Shown: piece after piece, positions 1 through 11,270 of the stretch
How positions within the stretch are numbered: position 1 is the first letter of the stretch
Layout: each line of letters begins with the position of its first letter
DNA from: Pectinophora gossypiella
Lineage: Eukaryota > Arthropoda > Insecta > Lepidoptera > Gelechiidae
DNA length: 64,000 nucleotides
NCBI RefSeq assembly: GCF_024362695.1
Contig: NC_065405.1
Coordinates: 3,976,672 to 4,040,671 of the forward strand
Direction of reading: 5' to 3'
Made by a program: the position numbers and the translations under genes
Notes under the pieces: generated by a model
What the model saw: the letters and a program-made list of their open reading frames with translations, nothing else
Told to the model about the DNA's origin: nothing
Databases searched by the model: none

Positions 1-71
1 GTCGTAACGGTGATATTAAAATACCTTCAAATAATTATAATAGAAACGCTTTGTTCTTTATAGATGTTGTA

Positions 72-455
72 AACTTGAGGGACTATCCAGGTGACGTTTT
101 TAAAAAAAATACAGATGGCGCTGTACAGTTTTCCCTTCGTTTAACCTTCTAATTTCATGTTTGTATATTTGTTTTTGGGTATAAATGATGATCCTTGTTA
201 TAACACCCAGACGCAACAAACCTTCCATCCATTATTATTCTGATCAAAATAAAGAGAAGCAATATAGGTAGCAATATAATTCTGTACATATTGTGACCCA
301 AATATCAAGCAATCATTATTTGTATATATGCCTCTGCCATTTGATTATATAATATATTTGAATAATTTTATGTATATACCTCGAACAATGAGAAAATAGG
401 TAATTATTACATTAAATTTGAACAGCGCCATCTTTTTTTTTTGGGAACACAAATA
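72..455. mobile_element. MITE-7 copy, non-autonomous DNA element
   Basis: The two ends are inverted copies of one another: ACAGATGGCGCTGTACAG near 111-128 against ACAGCGCCATC at 422-432, each followed outward by an A/T run and a GTTCCC-like block. The interior (about 145-315) matches 60555-60725, including ATTATTATTCTGATCAAAAT. Relatives lie at 29860-30112 and 60456-61307. No open frame is present. The superfamily is not assigned. Confidence 0.55.
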
Positions 456-594
456 AAAGTATAAAGCGCAGGTGTCTTCAATTCGTAATCAAAGTAAATA
501 AATAAAACAAAACCCTGGAACATTAACCCAGTAACAAAAAATTACGAAAAACTGTAGTTTTTCTTATATTTCAATAGGACATAGAGGTAAAAAA

Positions 595-856
595 GCCTAC
601 ATACATCCCACCACTACCACATTGCTTCACTGCGGGTTGGTGGAGGTGTTTTTACGGCTAATAGGCGGGACTTAACGTGCCCTCCGAAGCACGGAATCAT
701 CTTACTTTTGCGAAGACTCAGGTGATTCAAGCCTGCAAAGGCCTTACCAAACAAAGGACCTCACACAGTGATTTCGACAATGTCCCCATCGGAAATCGAA
801 CCCGGACCTCCAAATCGTGAGCCTAAGGCTCTAACCACTAGACCACTGAGGCTGTT
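595..856 (-). mobile_element. SINE-C copy (tRNA-derived)
   Basis: The right end, read on the minus strand, is a tRNA-like head with an A box (TCTAGTGGTTAGAGCC) and a B box (GGTTCGATTTCC). A SINE body follows, with GTAAGATGATTCCGTGCTTC and the TTAGCCGTAAAAACACC block. It matches 2396-2718 closely but lacks part of the middle. The anticodon arm and acceptor pairing are not those of a working tRNA. Confidence 0.8.
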
Positions 857-1284
857 GTTTGTGTACATCAATAAAATCCTCACATTTGGGTAACCATAGT
901 CTCGTGTTTTGTGGCCCCATTCTGGGTCATTGTGGGTATCATACATACCACCATCTTCAGCGGTAATGGGGTCAGAGCTGTTAATTATTAAATGGTAGCT
1001 TACGCGTAATAATTTAGAGCTTTTGGATGGAAAAATTGTGGGCGGATAGATTCTTTTATTTATATTTACGTAGTGTCATGTATTCCTGAGTTGTATAGTG
1101 TACTTATATATATCTAAGTACATCTTTTCCGCGCTGGCTACTATTTGTTAAAGTCCCTAATAGAGGGCGAGCCTATAGCCATTAACCTGGTGGAAAAAAG
1201 TGAAAAAACCGTTTTTGTCATTTGGCTACGGAACCCTAAAAAACAAAAACGACTTCTCATAGATACATAGTTCTCATAGGTACT
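857..1284. other. no recognisable feature
   Basis: AT-rich intergenic or intronic sequence. I see no gene, no repeat shared with the rest of the window and no strong motif. Confidence 0.5.
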
Positions 1285-1490
1285 ATAAAATAAATTACCC
1301 ACGAAAAAAGTTATTATTATTTTAATTTTTTGTAAAAGATTTACTTACATTTTAATGATTTTAGATACGTGACAAGTAATAGTTATTAAATACATTAGTC
1401 AGTAATTCATTTAATTTTCATTAATAAAATTTACGTCTTAAAATGTTGGAGATACCAATTTAATGGTGACACTTACGTCATCAAACGGTT
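1285..1490 (-). repeat. MITE-8 fragment, inverted copy of 56520-56693
   Basis: The reverse complement of this stretch aligns along its length with 56520-56693, sharing CATTAAATTGGTATCT, GACGTAAATTTTATTA, ATTACTTGTCAC and CGTGGGTAATTTATTT. Both are copies of one dispersed AT-rich non-coding repeat of unknown class. Confidence 0.6.
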
Positions 1491-1568
1491 AGCAATGGCA
1501 GCTTTTCATAGGATTGAGCATACCTGTTTTGTTATACCATGCTAAGTATATAAATTCTGTGCCAATAT

Positions 1569-1848
1569 CATCATCATCAGCCCATTAACATCCCCACTGC
1601 TGGGGCACGGGCCTTCCCTATGGATGGATAGGGAGATCGGGCCATAAACCATCACGCGGGCCCAGTGCGGATTGATAGTTATTAACGACTGCTAATGCAG
1701 CCGGGACCAACGGCTTAACGTGCCTTCCGAAGCACGGAGGAGCTCGAGGTGAAAACATTTTTTTTTGTGGTCACCCATCCTATGACCGGCTTTTTGCGAA
1801 AGTTGCAAGCAATCGCAGACCGAATTTACCGCTGCGCCACCCAGCTCC
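1569..1848 (-). mobile_element. SINE-B copy with 14-bp target duplication
   Basis: On the minus strand this begins with a tRNA-like head (GGCGCAGCGGTAAA and a degraded B box), then a conserved body, and ends in the (ATG)n-like tail seen on the plus strand as CATCATCATCAGCCCATT. It is flanked by TTCTGTGCCAATAT at 1555-1568 and TTCTGTGCTAATAT at 1849-1862, a 14-bp target duplication with one difference. This shows retroposition by LINE machinery. Confidence 0.85.
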
Positions 1849-2184
1849 TTCTGTGCTAATATACCTAGTTGCTAATACTAGGCCAACGATTTCCTACGGC
1901 AAATTCAAATAGCTTCATTGAGCTGAAAATGTAGGGCATCATTTATCGGAACATCCTATTCTATAAGTTGTTCCGTTGTGGTACAAGTCTACAAGACAAT
2001 CGGGTCTAGATTGTGAGCGTGTAGGCCAACTCAACAATGGGACCAAGCCTATCATTCTGTGAGATAGCGCACGTTATAGTCTGGTTTCTAGGGTTGGCAG
2101 TGGCGTTTCTAGTGCTTCTAGAATATATTTAAGTTACCGAATAAACACCTAGGTTAGACAATAGATTTTCGCTAAAGGCGATTC

Positions 2185-2232
2185 AAACATTGCGAGGCAT
2201 GTTCCCCGCACGCCTTACGCCGCACGCCTCAC
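2185..2232 (+). repeat. short GC-rich repeat, inverted partner of 3111-3160
   Basis: AAACATTGCGAGGCATGT followed by CCGCACGCC recurs in reverse complement at 3111-3160. Both copies are followed within about 120 bp by a CTGTTACG or TTGTTACG motif. They are probably parts of one non-autonomous element. Confidence 0.4.
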
Positions 2233-2395
2233 TAAGAAAACAAGGTAGGTACGTACCTAGTTCTGTTACGTATTAACTCTTTCTAGCACCAGGTAACTTG
2301 TGATTTATTATCCCGCTCTTGCTTGCACTTAGTGTCCTCAATCAACCAAAAAAGTGTTGTGATGTGATGTACATACTATACATACATAACATAAA

Positions 2396-2718
2396 CTGCC
2401 TATATACGTCCCACTGCTGGGCACAGGCCTCCCCTCAATCAATCGGAGGGGGTATGGAGCATACTCCACCACGCTGATCCACTGCGGGTTGGTGGAGGTG
2501 TTTTTACGGCTAATAGCCGGGACCAACGGCTTAACGTGCCCTCCGAAGCACGGAATCATCTTACTTTTTCGGACAATCAGGTGATTCAAGCCTGAAAAGT
2601 CCTTACCAAACAAAGGACAGTCTCTCAAAGTGATTTCGACAATGCCCCCATCGGGAATCGAACCCGGACCTCCAGATCGTGAGCCTAACGCTCTAACCAC
2701 TAGACCACGGAGGCTGTT
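2396..2718 (-). mobile_element. SINE-C copy, full length
   Basis: The longest SINE-C in the window. The tRNA-like head is at the right (minus strand: TGGTCTAGTGGTTAGAGCG and B box GGTTCGATTCCC). The body contains the diagnostic CTTTGTTTGGTAAGG segment, and the tail holds GGAGTATGCTCCATACC-like sequence and GCCTGTGCCCAGCAGTGG. Its middle shares the TTAAGCCGTTGGTCCCGG block with SINE-A and SINE-B, so the three families have exchanged or inherited a common body. Confidence 0.85.
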
Positions 2719-2788
2719 ATACAATTAATCTCAAATATCGCAACACTAGTTAATAAGACCATACTGAATTTAGCAAGCTCGACCTACA

Positions 2789-2884
2789 CACACCCTCGCA
2801 AACACACACACACACACACACACACACGCTCATCCGCATGCACATACGTACACACACGTGCGCATACACATAAACACACACACA
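2789..2884. repeat. (CA)n microsatellite tract
   Basis: A pure CA run at about 2801-2827 is continued by interrupted CA/CG dinucleotides to about 2884. Confidence 0.9.
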
Positions 2885-3110
2885 TTCACGTTAAATTTAA
2901 ATGCATTACAAATTTTGTATTATAAGCTGTAATTTATGAAATAGGTACAAATATAAAACTTTTATGGTAGAGCGGAGTCTCCTAATACAAGAACATGCCT
3001 GCTTAAAAGGACGTTCCAACCCCTACTTAATGCTATGTAGCAAATGTTACTGCAATATTTTGTTTTTTCTTGCGTTGCATATGCGTCGCCACGCATATGA
3101 AGGTACACAC

Positions 3111-3160
3111 ATTGCGAAGCTTGCGGCGCATGGCGTGCGGGCACATGCCTCGCAATGTTT
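3111..3160 (-). repeat. short GC-rich repeat, inverted partner of 2185-2232
   Basis: Reads in reverse complement as AAACATTGCGAGGCATGTG and CCGCACGCCATGCGCCGC, matching the 2.2 kb copy. Upstream, GCATATGCG and CGCATATG at 3076-3100 form a small palindrome of the same composition. Confidence 0.4.
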
Positions 3161-3289
3161 GTGACAACGATTGTATGAATGAAAATTGTTATTATTACAC
3201 TCACATACATATAGATCGTGAGTCCTAATAGCGTAGTCAGAACCACATGTAATGAGAAAACAACTTGCAACCAGTTTTGTTACGAAGAC

Positions 3290-4379
3290 CCGAGATCGAT
3301 GTGATGAACCATTATGGTGATTAGTCCAGTACATGACCAGCTCATAACTTTTAATGAGGTCTAATTGTGTTCAATATACTTACTAATTAAATACACATTT
3401 CTTTTTACAAACTTTATCCAATAGAAGATGTAAATTGGCTCTAAAAGCTGACTAGGAAAGAAGTGATATTATAATTAAAAAAAACGAAAAAATAAAAATA
3501 ATTCTAAAAAGATCTGTAAATAATGTATATTTCTTGCAATAAATTATTTCTGATTTTATTATTTCTAGCCGATTTTGGCTTAAGCGACTGCATTATCCAG
3601 AATAAAAAAAAATCAAGATCGGCGCTCGTGGGCCCTGATGTGACTAGTATAGCCCAATTTGTTCCTAAAGGCGCGCAGGCAGGTGGCGCATGTCAAGATG
3701 TTGTTGACATAGTGGTAAATGGTAGGCTCTGACCTTAAGTTCATCTCTTTTCCTATCCAGCACTGAGGATCTGGCAGATTCGAAGTCACGCACGCTGTCC
3801 TGAACTAGCTTCCTCCAAGAGTCACGATCTTCAAAACGCAACAAAATCTGTAATTTTCATATCTTTTGCCTCAATCACACATTAAGCAACATTGTTCCTG
3901 TTTTAATACACAAGCATAATAATAGAAAATGAAATGAATTCACACGATACAAGGATAATACGCTTTGTAAGTTTAAAGCGAATGTTCTGTAGGATGTAAT
4001 GACTGACTTTGTATGCGTTCGCACGATATAGGTATTCATAATTTAAAATAAATAGAGTATTTCTATGTAAATTTGTATCGTCAAGGCAACGCGGTGCATT
4101 AGCCGTTCCCAAATGATAGTATTACGAACTAATTCTCATAGAACACAAGTGTTATGAAAGGTGTTTATTTGTGTTTCACCGGGTTTTCATTATTGCAGTA
4201 GAGATCCGGTTACTAACTTGCAAATGGACAGAATCTATATGCTGATGTTTTTATTTTTAACATGTGGTTTGTTGTTGGCAACCCCAATATTAAATTATCA
4301 GTGAAATTATTCAAAATTGACAATCAAATAAACTTCTCCCGCACCCTTATTGACCTACTCCTACTTCATTGTGAAAAGT
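3290..4379. other. no recognisable gene
   Basis: Mostly unique AT-rich DNA. A 69-codon open frame at 3523-3732 has a hydrophobic start and an ADFGLSD string, preceded by a TTATTTCTAG acceptor-like site at 3560-3569. Nothing else supports it as an exon, so it is not called as a gene. Confidence 0.4.
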
Positions 4380-4540
4380 GTCTTGTACCACTATATAAAT
4401 ACATAAAAAATACTATTGTGAATTTATAAACATATTATTGCTGTGCTTGTGCTACGTAGAAACTGAAATAACTAAAAGGCATGAAACGAAAACTTGGCCT
4501 AAAGGACTTGATACCAGGCCATAACTTTAAAAAAGAAAAA
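4380..4540 (+). repeat. dispersed repeat, inverted copy of 56375-56525
   Basis: ATAAATACATAAAAAATACT, TGCTGTGCTTGTGCTACGTA and GGCATGAAACGAAAACTTGG occur in reverse complement at 56375-56525. A short further relative is at 20905-20940 (GAGGCATAACTTTAAAAAA). The class is unknown. It borders the MITE-8 homology at 56.5 kb, so both may be halves of one larger element. Confidence 0.55.
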
Positions 4541-4929
4541 GAAATATATGTATATTGCAATGATAACATTTGTCGCGTTACTTCCGTTTTTGTTTTGCAT
4601 ACATTGAACATTGAACTACGGTTTTGTAAACGTAAAACGAATTTAAATTAAATACTGTGATTTTTTATGGTATTCTGAACGTTTTTTTCTAATAGGTATC
4701 CTCATCCTCAGACAACCAGTTCTCTACAGCCATTGTATCACACTAAATCCTGACAGTTGTGAGGTGTATACCAACATCAACCCTGGCGTCAGGGTTATTA
4801 TTTTGAATTGGAAATAGGTTTTTTCAGCAGCTGATGGTAGGTGTCTTATTGCCTGATAATTCAAGGTCCAAGTAAACCAACACAACCTAGCTATATAATA
4901 AGTATTCGTTGACCAAATTGGAGAGAAAA

Positions 4930-5025
4930 GGTTCAGTACGATCTACTCTGGACCGGCGTGCGTGTTTGAAACGAGTGATAAATGTGGAGGAAGCAAGATA
5001 AGATTCCATTGTCTTTGCTTAAGCG
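4930..5025 (+). pseudogene. decayed LINE reverse-transcriptase C-terminus fragment
   Basis: GTTCAGTACGAT, AATGTGGAGGAAGCAAGA and GATTCCAT..TCTTTGCTTA align with 34008-34105, where the frame reads NVEEARKVCQDRSKWNSI, a sequence typical of LINE protein ends. Here the central part is deleted and the frame is broken. It is a retroposed scrap, not a host gene. Confidence 0.4.
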
Positions 5026-5275
5026 TCAGTTTACGTATGTGTATGTATTTTTCATTCTTCAATTTATCAACAGAAAAATCGATTACTTTTTCGACGCAAT
5101 CTTTGGTGACGACCCAAGAAAGTGTGGATGGATTGTATGAAGAAGGATAGGTGTGTGAAAAGTGTGAGTACTGAGATGACGACTGACAGAGATGAACGGA
5201 AGAGGAATACATGTAGTGCCGACGCCTTTTAGAGTGGAATGAGGGCAAGAAGATGATGCGGTCTATTGAAGAGGG

Positions 5276-5476
5276 GCAGTGGCGGCCTTAGAAAAATATT
5301 TAGGAGGTGCGAGATCTCAATGTGGCACCCCTCAACCCCTCAAAATAGAAAACCTAACTGCTCCCCTCTAGATACGGGGCTGCTGGCCAGGGTGGAACAG
5401 TCTTGTTGATTTTGGTGCCTCCCCTATTTCGGCGTCCGGTGCGGTCGCACCGCTTGCACCGCCCTAGGGCCGTTAA
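5276..5476. mobile_element. possible hAT-like MITE
   Basis: The left end CAGTGGCGGCCTTAG is the kind of terminus seen in many hAT MITEs. The right end CTAGGGCCG is an imperfect inverted match. The interior is GC-richer than its surroundings. The right terminus is degraded and I could not see an 8-bp target duplication, so the assignment is tentative. Confidence 0.35.
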
Positions 5477-5787
5477 AGATGGGCAAACATTTACAAACAG
5501 TCTCGCTTCAAAAGACAATCATTTCAACCCAAAACAAGTACAGATAGGTTAGATATTATCTAAGAAATCTATATCACTTCCAGCCCTAAAGCATTGCCCG
5601 ATTTAGGCATAATGTCACCACTCCATTATATTCAAACAAAAGCGGCGCGCGCGCAGTAGGGCAGTGTCAATCACGAGTCCAACATAAACCTTCAAGATAG
5701 ATCTGCATTGACAATCCACTATCAATCATTAGGTTGAGTGTCGTTATTTTGAAGAGTAATTGATTTTCTGAAGAGCAATTATAAAAC

Positions 5788-6150
5788 GGCCTCTGTTGTC
5801 CAGTGGTTTAATCGTTAGTCTCTCTATCTGGAGGTCTAGGGTTTGATTCCTTGATTCCCGGTGTAGACATATCAAAAAATCACTCTATGGTCCCTAGTTT
5901 GGTTAGGACATTGCAGGCTGATCACCTGATGATCCAGAAGTAAGATGATTCGTTACTTGAGTCACGTCAGGGGCCTTTGGCGGCGCAATAATAACCCTGA
6001 CACCAGGGTTGATGAGGTCATCCACCTCACAACCCACACGATAGGAGAAGATTTGCGGTGGAGACATATCAAAAAATCACTCTGTGATCCGTAGTTTGGT
6101 AAGGAAATTACAGGCTCATGATTACCCGATTAGTATACAAAAGTATGAAG
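5788..6150 (+). mobile_element. SINE-A copy, rearranged
   Basis: The tRNA-like head (GGCCTCTGTTGTCCAGTGG and a decayed B box) is followed by the SINE-A body TAGTTTGGTTAGGACATTGC, CAGGCTGATCACCTGAT and the tail CAATAATAACCCTGACACCA. After the tail (about 6049) a second partial body starts again at GGTGGAGACATATC, giving a partial tandem copy. Confidence 0.75.
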
Positions 6151-6420
6151 ATAGGATGCATGGGATTAACTTTATGGGAACTGACATTAGGCAGCCAAAT
6201 TACTGAATTGTATAACAATATTTTACGTTATTTTTAAAGAACTTCTAGTGCCTTGTGCCGACATTTTCCTAGCAACTTCTTTTCCCCGGCTATACAGGTT
6301 GTGGGAAGCTGCAGTAGCTTTAGGCGTATGAGACGTTCGTTATGTAAAAAAAATACGATTCAAAATTTAACTATGTTACTTATTGAATAAAGATAGTTTT
6401 GGATTTGAATTTTCAATTTC
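6140..6420 (+). mobile_element. LINE-1f 3' end (5'-truncated)
   Basis: Matches 30665-30975 and, inverted, 59943-60245: ATGCATGGGATTAACT, AGAAC.TCTAG, CCCCGGCTATACAGGTTGTG and GAGACGTTCGTTATGTAAAA. It ends in AATAAAGATA and a (TTGAATTT)n-like tail, typical of a LINE that uses a microsatellite tail. Only 3' UTR sequence is present. The clade is not assigned. Confidence 0.7.
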
Positions 6421-6945
6421 CAAAATACAGGCTTTGCCTAGTTTGGGGATTGGAGTCTAAAAATTATTTTGTGCAAATACTAATCTAGAGTATAAATTAC
6501 TATAAAATTTAAGTTTGTAATTGTTTAGTTTTGTGCAAATCTCTTTTATAAATAAATGAATTTTTAGTTTACTTTTTTTACTTTTTAATTTGAACGATGC
6601 TTATAAACCCACATAACCTGAGTCAGATAAGATGAAAAAGAAATGGCGTGAAAATAACCAAGCATTCAATTCATTTCTGTTTATTTAATTTACAGCGAAA
6701 CAGATGTATTTATTCTAAAATAGCACCCATTATGCAGGTTTTATCACACAGTAGCATAGCTATATATCTAACATAGCAAGTAAGTAAGTATTAATATGTA
6801 AATGATCTATGTATAGGCTGTGACCTTTAGTATTCAGCTACCTAGGCCTGCACATCTGCCTACTATTTTTAATTCTAACACGCATTAGAGCCGCGCAAAT
6901 ACACCTGTACTATACTCTAAACAGTGATGTGCGTTTCCCGGGAAT

Positions 6946-7075
6946 GTTCAAATCAAATCAAATAAACTTTATTGCACAGAACTTCTTAACAATCAGACAT
7001 AACACATGGATACAGCACAACTTGGGCGGCGTTATTGCTCTAGAGCAATTTCTTCCAGGCAACCACTACCAGGAA
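6946..7075 (-). mobile_element. LINE-2f 3' end (5'-truncated)
   Basis: TCAAATCAAATCAAATAAAC is a reversed (TTTGAT)n tail. It is followed by TTTATTGCACAGAACTTC and TAACAATCAGACATAACAC. The same tail is on the plus strand at 33700-33830. The downstream GCAATTTCTTCCAGGCAACC recurs at 13885-13910. Confidence 0.65.
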
Positions 7076-7259
7076 ACAAACATTTACTGGAAACGTTTAC
7101 TGGACTATATATTTACTTTTCTAAATTTTCTTTTTTTTTCCCACTTTGGAAACGTCCCGGGCAGTAAATTGGCGCAAAACTTAATGTCAAAAGAGCCAGA
7201 CAAGACTAGAGTACAAAAAAAAAAACAACAATTTGAATAAGAATCAGCCAGTGTCCTTA

Positions 7260-7552
7260 CTCCTCATCATCAGCCCATTAACGTCCCCACTGCTGGGGCA
7301 CGGGCCTTCCCTATGGATGGATAGGGAGATCGGGCCTTAAACCACCACGCGGGCCCAGTGCGGATTGGTGGTTATTAACGACTCCTAACGCAGCCGGGAC
7401 CAACGGCTTAACGTGCCTTCCGAAGCACGAAGGAGCTCGAGATGAAAACTTTTTTGTGGTCACCCATCCTATGACCGGCCTTTGCGAAAGTTGGTTAACT
7501 TCAACAATCGCAGACCGAACGCGTTTACCGCTGCGCCACCGAGCTCCTCAAC
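7260..7552 (-). mobile_element. SINE-B copy with 9-bp target duplication
   Basis: A full SINE-B whose minus-strand head GGAGCTCGGTGGCGCAGCGG sits at the right. The flanks GTGTCCTTA at 7251-7259 and 7553-7561 form the target duplication. The body is close to the copies at 13.4, 31.5 and 60.7 kb. Confidence 0.88.
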
Positions 7553-7949
7553 GTGTCCTTATTGTTAAAGAGTTATTACAACGATTATTCCACCCGGAAA
7601 TATTCCCAAAGTGGGAACGTTCACGGGCACATCACTGACTGTAAACAATTGAGAGGTATTTATGTAAAGTTGCCATTTAAAAATGTTAATTTAGTACTTG
7701 TGGACAGAAAGGATATAAATTAGAAATGTGTTTTAATTGCTGTAAATTGTGTATGGCAACACTATACGAAATATTAATACAATTTACGTAATTAATTTAC
7801 GTTATTTTGTAAGTAATATCTTAATAAATAAGTTTTGTGGTGAAGAAGAATCCATGTTTTAGATGTATTTGTCAAACGATAAAAAACTTACATTTAGGTT
7901 TCAGTGATAGTTCGTGTCAGTGTAGTTAGTGTCAGTCTAGTGTACTTCA

Positions 7950-8410
7950 TAATGTCTTGGGTTCGATTCTCCGCTCGGGCTCTACACCACTGAATGGTTT
8001 CCAAGAGCAATATGCTCGCCTCTATTACGAGGGACGAGGACTGCCTGTACTATACATTTGTGTCTACCCCTTCGGGGATGCACGGTCCCGACGACCCGAT
8101 TACTCTATAGACGCGTCCAATCAGCTCGCGACACCAAACACTTCAGAACCCCGATACCGACCCCGCCGGCGTGGTCGACGATTTCCCTCATTCAACGCTT
8201 ATCGCTATCGACCCGCCAGGGTCGATTAATTCTTTTAAATTTTTTTTCCGCTCAGACGACGCCCTGAGCAGAGGTTCGCGCCCAACTGGGCACCCTCAGG
8301 CCTGTTGTCTTAAACGTTGTACCGGATGAGAGCCTTCAGCGCTCCCCATTTGTCCGGCCAAGTAGTTAATGCCATCTGCGGCAAATCTACAATAAGTTAA
8401 AAAAAAACTC
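7950..8410 (+). mobile_element. LINE-D 3' end with ORF C-terminus remnant
   Basis: The longest copy of a retroposed family also found at 26.65, 29.5, 31.8, 41.3, 50.96 and 63.6 kb. A frame ending at the GTCGATTAA stop (about 8221-8229) encodes RYRPRRRGRRFPSF and ends PARVD. The 26.7 kb copy keeps the same ending (PTRVD), so this looks like the C-terminus of a LINE protein. The 3' UTR follows, with GTAGTTAATGCCATCTGCGG and a short A tail after CTACAATAAGTTAA. Confidence 0.65.
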
Positions 8411-8734
8411 GGAGATGCAGGTGTGATGCTTTGTTATGTTATGTTGTTGCTTCTTTTAGGTAAGAAAAAACATAATTTCTACTTATAGATTTACAAACTG
8501 CTACTATTATTTACTCAGAAACGAAAAAAATATTTTCCTTTTTCTATTTGCTTGTTTTGCTTGTGGCCTGTGCCCAGAAGTGTGACATATATAGGCTATT
8601 TATGTGTGTATGTTATGTATTTGCATGTCAGAAGAATAAATATAATTATTTTTTTGAGTCACTGTGGTCCTGGCTTGCTTCTCAATCAGGGAGCGAGCCC
8701 CGGTATTGTTACACCAATGAGTTATTTAATTTCC

Positions 8735-8880
8735 CTAACACAGTCGGCTCGACCATTAAAGACGGCGATACTGCTCACCTATCACGTTGGTTTAACAGAA
8801 AGCTCGGTGAGGTGTGGGTACTTAGTTCATCTTGCGACGGATGTGCCTCTGACTATCCCATTGGGATATAGTCGTGAGCT
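8735..8880 (+). repeat. dispersed repeat with the GCTCGGTGAGG motif
   Basis: GACGGCGATACTGCTCACC, GAAAGCTCGGTGAGGTGTGG and TTCATCTTGCGACGGATGTG form a block I recognise as widespread in lepidopteran sequence. A diverged relative sits inside the LTR element at 46830-46975. The class is uncertain. Confidence 0.55.
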
Positions 8881-8883
8881 TAT

Positions 8884-8966
8884 GTCCTCTCTGCTATCGT
8901 GTGGGTTGTGAGGTGGATCACCAACCCCATCAACCCTGGTGTCAGTGTTACTATTGAGCCGCCAAA
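8884..8966 (-). mobile_element. SINE-A tail fragment
   Basis: CTATCGTGTGGGTTGTGAGG through CAACCCTGGTGTCAGTG to ACTATTGAGCCGCC is the reverse complement of the 3' end of SINE-A. It abuts the repeat at 8735-8880. Confidence 0.7.
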
Positions 8967-9174
8967 AGCAAAAGCTTATGTTTAAAAATAACGTTATCCG
9001 TTTGAAAATGAAATCACAGATCCAAAGATGCGCAGGCGGCATTAACGCAGCTTTCCATGCAAAATAATGTATGTAAATACGAAGCAAATGCCACTTGCCC
9101 GATTACATTGGAAGGGTGACGACCTAGGCACACAAACTGCTAAATATATAAACTAAACCTTTACCTAGGTGTAC

Positions 9175-9303
9175 GTACGGTCACGAGTACTAATATGATA
9201 CACTTTGAAACCATGTCACATTAACTTTTTTGACAAATTAAACCGTAAGTCTCATTAAATGTCAAATATCATAGTGTGACAGGGTTCTAAAGTGGGTACA
9301 TGA
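9175..9303. mobile_element. MITE-1 copy (truncated at right)
   Basis: One of five copies of a roughly 148-bp imperfect palindrome with ends GTACGGTCACGAG..TAATATG and, on the other side, ATAT.GCTCATGACTGTAC. This copy keeps the CACATTAACTTTTTTGACA core and stops after GTGGGTACA. There is no coding sequence. Confidence 0.75.
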
Positions 9304-10664
9304 TAGGTGTTCTGTGGGTATTGTAGCTAACAGGTTTGTGGTTCCAAGAAGCTGGAATTAAATAAAAAAAAGTTTTTTTTCCGAAAGCTAAAAAAATGGC
9401 TACTTGACAGTTTTCGAATAAGTATTTTTTCTCGAAAAAGCTACTTAGGTAGGAAAGTGAGAATACTATGGAAGGATAATGAATGGGAATTTGATTGTTT
9501 ATGGTATGAAAGGAGGATGGTTAATGAATGGGACGTAAGGCAGTTTTAAAAAGTAAGAAATGGGTGTCTTTGGTGCGATGTCGGTCGGGTGGGAGGATTT
9601 TGGTTTTAATTTATGGTGTGTGTAAAATAAAAGTAATAAAAATATATCCTGTGTTATTTCTATATCCTACATATATTAAAAGAAAAAACAAAAGAAGGAA
9701 GCACGTTAAGCTGTTGAGCCCGGTTACTACTTACTTACAGTACAAGTCTGAAAGAAAACCACGTGATATCAATTAACTGTGATTCAAATACCTATGACTT
9801 CAAACTCTACAATCGTCCCAAAACACACCCGAAAGGTTATTGGTTCACCGATGAAACGACAGTTCTCTAGGCAAAAGAATCCTTACTAAAGTTCATCTTA
9901 TAATGTAATTTTAGAATGCATTTCTGCTTACGAGCTTATTTTTTTTACAGTGACATCTAGTGGCAAGTTATGGAACTAATATTGGAAGTAATGAAAAAAG
10001 GTATTTGAACAAACTCATAAATCCGAATTTAAGTTGGGGTTCAACCCCGTTATTCTTTATTGCACACAAATAAATTACATAGAATAACAGAAACGAACTA
10101 AACTTTTTTGTGGAAAATGAATCCATTGAGTTTGAGTTTCAGTAAAAAACTCTAATGTTAAAAAAGGTGAAACAAAAGCTTATCCAAATTCAAATATAAA
10201 ATAATAAAAAAAGTAAAAATATATCAAAAAAGTTTCCTATCCCCAGATGAACTCAGCAATTGAGCTGGTAGTATTTACCATTTCTTATCTATCCCGATAC
10301 TCTGGAACAAGGTTCTATTAAATAAATTAAGTATGAAATCTCCCGAGAAGTCCTAAAGGAGGTGATAACCCGTCCATATTTGCGCATTAAACATAATTGT
10401 GAGGTGCATATCGAGTTTAATTCCATTTTTATTTTCGTAGAAAAGGCATGCTGGCATTGAGCCTGGGTTCGGTGTCCTGGCGAGGCCACATTTCTCGACT
10501 CAGAGGAAATAGTTCGAGATCATTTCTCCACTTTGCAAAAAGAAAACGTATTCGCGGAGTAAGTAAATGTCAAACTGTTTCTTTGTAAGATTTTAATAGT
10601 GCGTTGGATTTTTTTTATTGAATCATACAGGCGTTCGGGAATTATGTTGTATCAGGGTCGGAGT

Positions 10665-10700
10665 TTTTGAATTTGAATTTTGAATTTGAATTTGAGTAAG
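10665..10700 (+). repeat. (TTTGAAT)n LINE-type tail
   Basis: Four or five repeats of GAATTT/TTGAATTT identical in type to the tails of the LINE-1f copies. The upstream part of the retroposon is not recognisable. Confidence 0.5.
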
Positions 10701-10804
10701 TGGAATTTCGTGGTCTTAGTCCAATTGGAAACAGCCGTTATGCAGGTTGGAAAGTTTAAGTAGGTATGTGACTTTTGTCTTAAGTAATAATTAGTATTTT
10801 AGTG

Positions 10805-11136
10805 CGCTCACCGTGGTCCAGTGGTTGAGCGTTGGGCTCACGATTCGGAGGCCCCGGGTTCGAATCCCGGTGGGGACATATCACAAAAATCACTTTGTGA
10901 TCGCTAGTTTGGTTAGGACATTACAGGCTGATCACCTGATTGTCCGAAAGTAAGATGATCCGTGCTTCGGAAAGCACGTTAAGCCGTTGGTCCCGGTTAC
11001 TGCTTACTGATGTAAGTATGTAGTCGTTATATGAGCCATGTCAGGGGCCTTTGGCGGCTTAGTAATATAACCCTGTCACTAGGGTTGATGAGGTTGGGAT
11101 TCAACCTTACAACCCACACGATAATAAGAAGAAGTT
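10805..11136 (+). mobile_element. SINE-A copy, full length
   Basis: A good reference copy. The tRNA-like head has A box CCAGTGGTTGAGCG and B box GGTTCGAATCCC. The body follows (ATCACTTTGTGATC, GGTTAGGACATTACAGGC, GATCACCTGATTGTCCG, TTAAGCCGTTGGTCCCGG), then the tail GGCGGCTTAGTAATATAACC to CACACGATAATAAGAAG. Confidence 0.9.
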
Positions 11137-11270
11137 CGTCTCCTTACGCAACAGGTGAGGACCTTGTTACCTATTTGGTAAGGAGGCAGTGACGGGTATA
11201 GACTTTTCAATATTACAATTAACTAATGCGTACAATAACAATACCAAAATAATAGATTTATTTTAATCAT

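Noticed and set aside
7957..8229. 90-residue basic protein gene
   Set aside because: The C-terminal half is shared with LINE-D copies elsewhere. It is the end of a LINE protein in a truncated copy, not a gene.
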